Shown one piece after another: positions 5,780 through 7,722 of a stretch of DNA of 7,722 nt. Below the pieces are notes generated by a model. That model had not been told where the DNA came from, did no database searches, and saw only the letters and a program-made list of their open reading frames with translations. A program made the position numbers and the translations under genes. The stretch is from positions 1 through 7,722 of the forward strand of contig CAITLX010000124.1 in assembly GCA_903893335.1 (NCBI GenBank), read 5' to 3'. Every line of letters starts with the position of its first letter. Positions within the stretch are counted from its first letter, which is position 1. Origin of the DNA: an uncultured delta proteobacterium. GTDB taxonomy: Bacteria; Myxococcota_A; Polyangia; Polyangiales; Polyangiaceae.

Positions 5780-6748
5780 GTGGCAATCGCGCGTTGGACA
5801 GGTGTCGCGGCCGCCGCTCGGGGTCGGGGCCATGAGCGGTCGGGTGCGCCGTGCCAGGACGTGGCCGAGTTCACGACGGGCCCAACGACGGTGTTCGTCC
5901 TTGCCGACGGCATGGGGAGCGCCGCGCACGCGGAGGCGGGGGCGCAGGCGGTGGTGGCCGCCGCGCGCGACTTCTTCCGAATCTGCAGCCGGCCGCTCTC
6001 GGACGGTCCCGAGGCGTTCCGCAACGACCTATTCGCGGCGTTGCGCGCGCGCCTCGGGCGCACGGCGGCCGAACTCGGCGTGCCGGAGCGCGACCTTTCG
6101 AGCACGCTCCTGGTCGTCGCTGTGGATGCCGCGGCGTACCTCGCGTGTCACGTCGGCGACGGGGTCATCGGCGTCCGTCGTGACGGGTATGCGCAGGTCT
6201 TGTCGACGCCGACGAATGGCGAGTTCGCCAACCAGACGGTCGCTGTCGGTCACCTGCAAGGACCAGACGGGCTTCGCCTGGTCGGAGGCCCCCTCACCGG
6301 GGTCGACGCCTTCCTGCTCATGAGTGACGGTGCGGCCGCGTCGCTGCACGGGCGCCCGAGCCCTGAGGTTCCCGACGGTGCGCTCGCGCCCGCCGTCGCC
6401 CACTGGTGGAATGGTCTGGGAACCCACGCGCCGAGCCAGGTCGGAGTTGCCGTGCGCGAGGCCGTCAACGGGCCCATCCGGCGCCAGACGCGCGACGACT
6501 GCTCCGTGGTGGTGGCTGCGCGCGTGGGCATCGACCTGCGGAAGCAGGTAAGGGGCGCGCAGTTGCTTGGATTTGTGGCGCCGTCACGCGGGTTGCGCAG
6601 CCGACGCCGCGTTGCCAGCGCGTGGAGCCGCCACGGCGCCGAGGCGTCCACGCTTCGAATCGCTCGCGCGGTGGGCCTTCACCCGAGCACCGTGCGACGG
6701 CACCGGAACACGCTTCGCGCACTGGGCTGGGCGGTGCGGGGGACGTGA
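5780..6748 (+). CDS. PP2C-family protein phosphatase with C-terminal helix-turn-helix-like tail
   Basis: From GTG 5780 the product has 322 residues. The PP2C domain covers about 3-250. It has the N-terminal HERSGAPCQD (18-27), the metal-binding ADGMGSAAHAEAGA (Asp43, Gly44), the core strand and GDG at 126-128, LLMSDG with Asp183, and RDDCSVVVA with Asp239/Asp240. The ADGMGSA form is typical of the small phosphatases of TerY triads, which remove phosphate from Ser/Thr using Mn or Mg. Residues 251-322 are additional: a basic linker (RGLRSRRR, 270-277), then a helix-turn-helix-like pattern at about 285-317 (STLRIARAVGLHPSTVRRHR followed by NTLRALGW). This looks like a DNA-binding or winged-helix module. 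The gene is third in the operon, two bases after the TerY stop. The PP2C call is firm; the tail is inferred from pattern only. Confidence 0.88.
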   Translation: MAIARWTGVAAAARGRGHERSGAPCQDVAEFTTGPTTVFVLADGMGSAAHAEAGAQAVVAAARDFFRICSRPLSDGPEAFRNDLFAALRARLGRTAAELGVPERDLSSTLLVVAVDAAAYLACHVGDGVIGVRRDGYAQVLSTPTNGEFANQTVAVGHLQGPDGLRLVGGPLTGVDAFLLMSDGAAASLHGRPSPEVPDGALAPAVAHWWNGLGTHAPSQVGVAVREAVNGPIRRQTRDDCSVVVAARVGIDLRKQVRGAQLLGFVAPSRGLRSRRRVASAWSRHGAEASTLRIARAVGLHPSTVRRHRNTLRALGWAVRGT

Positions 6749-6976
6749 ATGAGCAGCGACAGCGGGTCGCGCCCGCCCATCCGGCGGATCGCGAGAAAGC
6801 GTGCAGGTCTCGGTGTGGGCAAGGTGCGAGGCAGTCACCGACTGCAACGTGTCGACGATACGGACAAGCATGGGCATCTCGGCCCCAACGATTACCGTCC
6901 GGGTACGAAAAGAAAGTTGTTTACACATACTCGCTGGAGCTACCATCAACGTCTGAGTGCAGAACGGTTCTGCCGC
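6749..6976. other. Intergenic region with short hairpin and a doubtful small ORF
   Basis: After the phosphatase stop no convincing gene is seen for 244 bases. A perfect inverted repeat GCAGTC-ACC-GACTGC lies at 6831-6845 but has no T-run behind it. A plus-strand ORF from GTG 6801 to TGA 6954-6956 would give 51 residues with a beta-like end (ISAPTITVRVR); it lacks a well-placed ribosome binding site and its third-position GC drops near the end, so I do not call it a gene. Base composition becomes more AT-rich after about 6900, as expected before a promoter. Confidence 0.4.
6917..6946 (+). promoter_or_regulatory. Possible sigma-70-type promoter of the 49-residue gene
   Basis: TTGTTT at 6917-6922 and TACCAT at 6941-6946 are separated by 18 bases in a locally AT-rich stretch; TTTACA at 6920-6925 is an overlapping -35 choice. 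Transcription would begin near 6953 and reach a strong ribosome binding site at 6977. The match to consensus is partial. Confidence 0.3.
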
Positions 6977-6984
6977 GAGAGGAG
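6977..6984 (+). promoter_or_regulatory. Strong ribosome binding site of the 49-residue gene
   Basis: GAGAGGAG ends eight bases before ATG 6993. It is the best Shine-Dalgarno sequence in the window and selects this ATG over the upstream in-frame GTG at 6957. Confidence 0.65.
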
Positions 6985-6992
6985 CAAGCGTC

Positions 6993-7142
6993 ATGGCGAA
7001 AGAGTCCACGTCCAAGCCGAAGACCGGCAACGCGACCAAAATCGAGCATGGCAGGAACGGTGGAACGAAGTTCACCACCACCACGCAGACCAAGTCCGGC
7101 AGCAAGCAGGTCATCTACAACCAGCCGCCGAAGAAGAAGTAG
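6993..7142 (+). CDS. Small basic hypothetical protein, 49 residues
   Basis: ATG 6993 to TAG 7142 gives 49 residues with ten lysines and only two acidic residues, rich in Thr, Ser, Gly and Asn. It starts MAKESTSKPKTG, has a polar centre (GGTKFTTTTQTKSGSK) and ends in QPPKKK. There is no Cys, no hydrophobic segment and no signal peptide. It is likely flexible and positively charged, which would suit binding nucleic acid or a ribosome, but I recognise no family. A good ribosome binding site and a possible promoter just upstream suggest an independent transcript and not read-through from the phosphatase gene, which ended 244 bases earlier. GC in third positions agrees with coding. Confidence 0.65.
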   Translation: MAKESTSKPKTGNATKIEHGRNGGTKFTTTTQTKSGSKQVIYNQPPKKK

Positions 7143-7344
7143 CGCGGGCAGGCCGCCCGGGCTGGGGGCCCCCGTCGCTGGCGGCAAGTCGCCGGCCCAC
7201 GCCCCTTTCCCCGCCAACCTCGTGGCGCGCGCCAAAATCGCCACGCCGATTGAATACGTCCGCCCCGCCGTTCGTCGTATGGCTGATGCCCTCGACGGAC
7301 ACCTGTGCCTTGACCCCAGCGGACGTGCGGCGGAGCGTCAAACC

Positions 7345-7536
7345 ATGACCACGCGTCGTGGACGTCCGACTGCGCCTGCGCCAGGAATGGCGCTGCCGCG
7401 CGGCGTCTTGCCGCTCGGTCCGGACGCGACCATCATGGGATTTCCCGTGGCGACGCTCGTGCAGTGGCAGGCGCAGGGGCCGCTCGGGGGGCTCCTCTCG
7501 CTGCCTCGCCGGCCGCTCCGTTGCCACCCGCGATGA
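7345..7536 (+). CDS. Hypothetical protein of 63 residues, overlapping the next gene
   Basis: ATG 7345 is preceded by GGAG at 7332-7335, nine bases away. The product is basic at both ends (TTRRGRP near the N-terminus, PRRPLRCHPR at the C-terminus) with a more hydrophobic centre (ATIMGFPVATLVQWQ). The frame stays open upstream, and ATG 7279 would give 85 residues but has no ribosome binding site. The stop overlaps the ATG of the HTH gene at 7533 (ATGA), a usual sign of translational coupling, and this is the main support for the gene being real. No family recognised; a spurious ORF in GC-rich DNA cannot be excluded. The bases 7143-7344 before it hold only G/C-rich palindromic sequence and no clear signal. 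Confidence 0.45.
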   Translation: MTTRRGRPTAPAPGMALPRGVLPLGPDATIMGFPVATLVQWQAQGPLGGLLSLPRRPLRCHPR

Positions 7537-7722
7537 GCGAGTGGGTCACGGTGAAGCACGTCATGGCGGCGATGTGCTGCTCGAAATCGAAGGCGACGGA
7601 GTACCTTCGTGCGGCGCTCGGTCGCGCGACCGGCACGGGTCGGCTGCTGCGGGTTCCGGTGGACGAGTGGGAGCGGTGGTCGCGAGAGAACCTCATGGAA
7701 GGGCGAAAGAAGGGCCAATGGG
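7533..7722 (+). CDS. Excisionase/AlpA-like helix-turn-helix protein, cut by the right window edge
   Basis: The first 63 residues are visible from ATG 7533; no stop is reached before the window ends. The sequence MSEWVTVKHVMAAMCCSKS starts with a strand and a short helix, followed by a second helix (KATEYLRAAL), a wing-like RLLRVPVDEWERW and a basic RKKGQW. This is the arrangement of small MerR-superfamily HTH proteins of the excisionase/AlpA type, in which the 'rVP...W..W' segment closes the domain. Such proteins bind DNA near phage or island attachment sites or act as transcription regulators, and often precede an integrase gene. It overlaps the 63-residue ORF by four bases and has no clear ribosome binding site of its own, so translation is probably coupled. 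Confidence 0.75.
   Translation, partial: MSEWVTVKHVMAAMCCSKSKATEYLRAALGRATGTGRLLRVPVDEWERWSRENLMEGRKKGQW

Noticed and set aside
7164..7173. GGGGGCCCCC as a terminator of the 49-residue gene
   Set aside because: It is a palindrome without a loop and without a following T-run, so it cannot act as a standard intrinsic terminator.
6749..7348. A 199-codon plus-strand ORF starting directly after the phosphatase stop
   Set aside because: It overlaps the 49-residue gene in another frame, has no ribosome binding site of note, and reads as Arg/His/Pro-rich low-quality sequence.

Overview
This is a high-GC bacterial window with strong G/C preference at codon third positions. The gene types would fit a large-genome GC-rich bacterium such as a member of the Myxococcota; that placement is inference from style, not a database result. 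No rRNA, tRNA, CRISPR array or transposase was seen.

Left part, 1-2902. The window opens inside a plus-strand gene that stops at 228. Facing it are minus-strand genes: a 283-residue protein with a glycine-zipper C-terminus (241-1092), and upstream of it a two-part membrane-anchored protein. Its N-terminal half (2267-2902) has a DUF4145-like helical domain and one membrane segment. Its C-terminal half (1196-2266) has TPR-like helices and a bacterial SH3-like domain. The halves are in the same reading frame and are separated by one TGA at 2267-2269. Coding-quality sequence resumes directly after that stop, before any credible start codon. This looks like one 568-codon gene broken by a nonsense change, a base error, or a recoded stop.

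Centre, 3079-6748, plus strand. A small Cys-rich, probably zinc-binding protein (3079-3321) is followed 156 bases later by three tightly coupled genes: an atypical serine/threonine protein kinase (3478-5061), a TerY-like von Willebrand A protein (5058-5777) and a PP2C-type phosphatase (5780-6748). This is the kinase / TerY / PP2C triad described in comparative-genomic work on Ter stress systems. None of the other ter genes is present in the window. Two features look unusual: the phosphatase carries an extra helix-turn-helix-like segment at its C-terminus, and the kinase carries about 165 residues of unassigned alpha/beta sequence at its N-terminus. The likely logic is that the kinase phosphorylates a target, the phosphatase reverses it, and the TerY protein acts as metal-dependent scaffold. 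The HTH tail could link the switch to DNA. The divergent membrane protein is a candidate sensor or target, but only by position.

Right part, 6749-7722. An intergenic stretch with a short hairpin and a possible promoter precedes a 49-residue basic protein with a very good ribosome binding site (6993-7142). A 63-residue ORF (7345-7536) then overlaps by ATGA the start of an excisionase/AlpA-like HTH protein that runs off the end. That last gene hints that a mobile element or its regulatory module may begin here.
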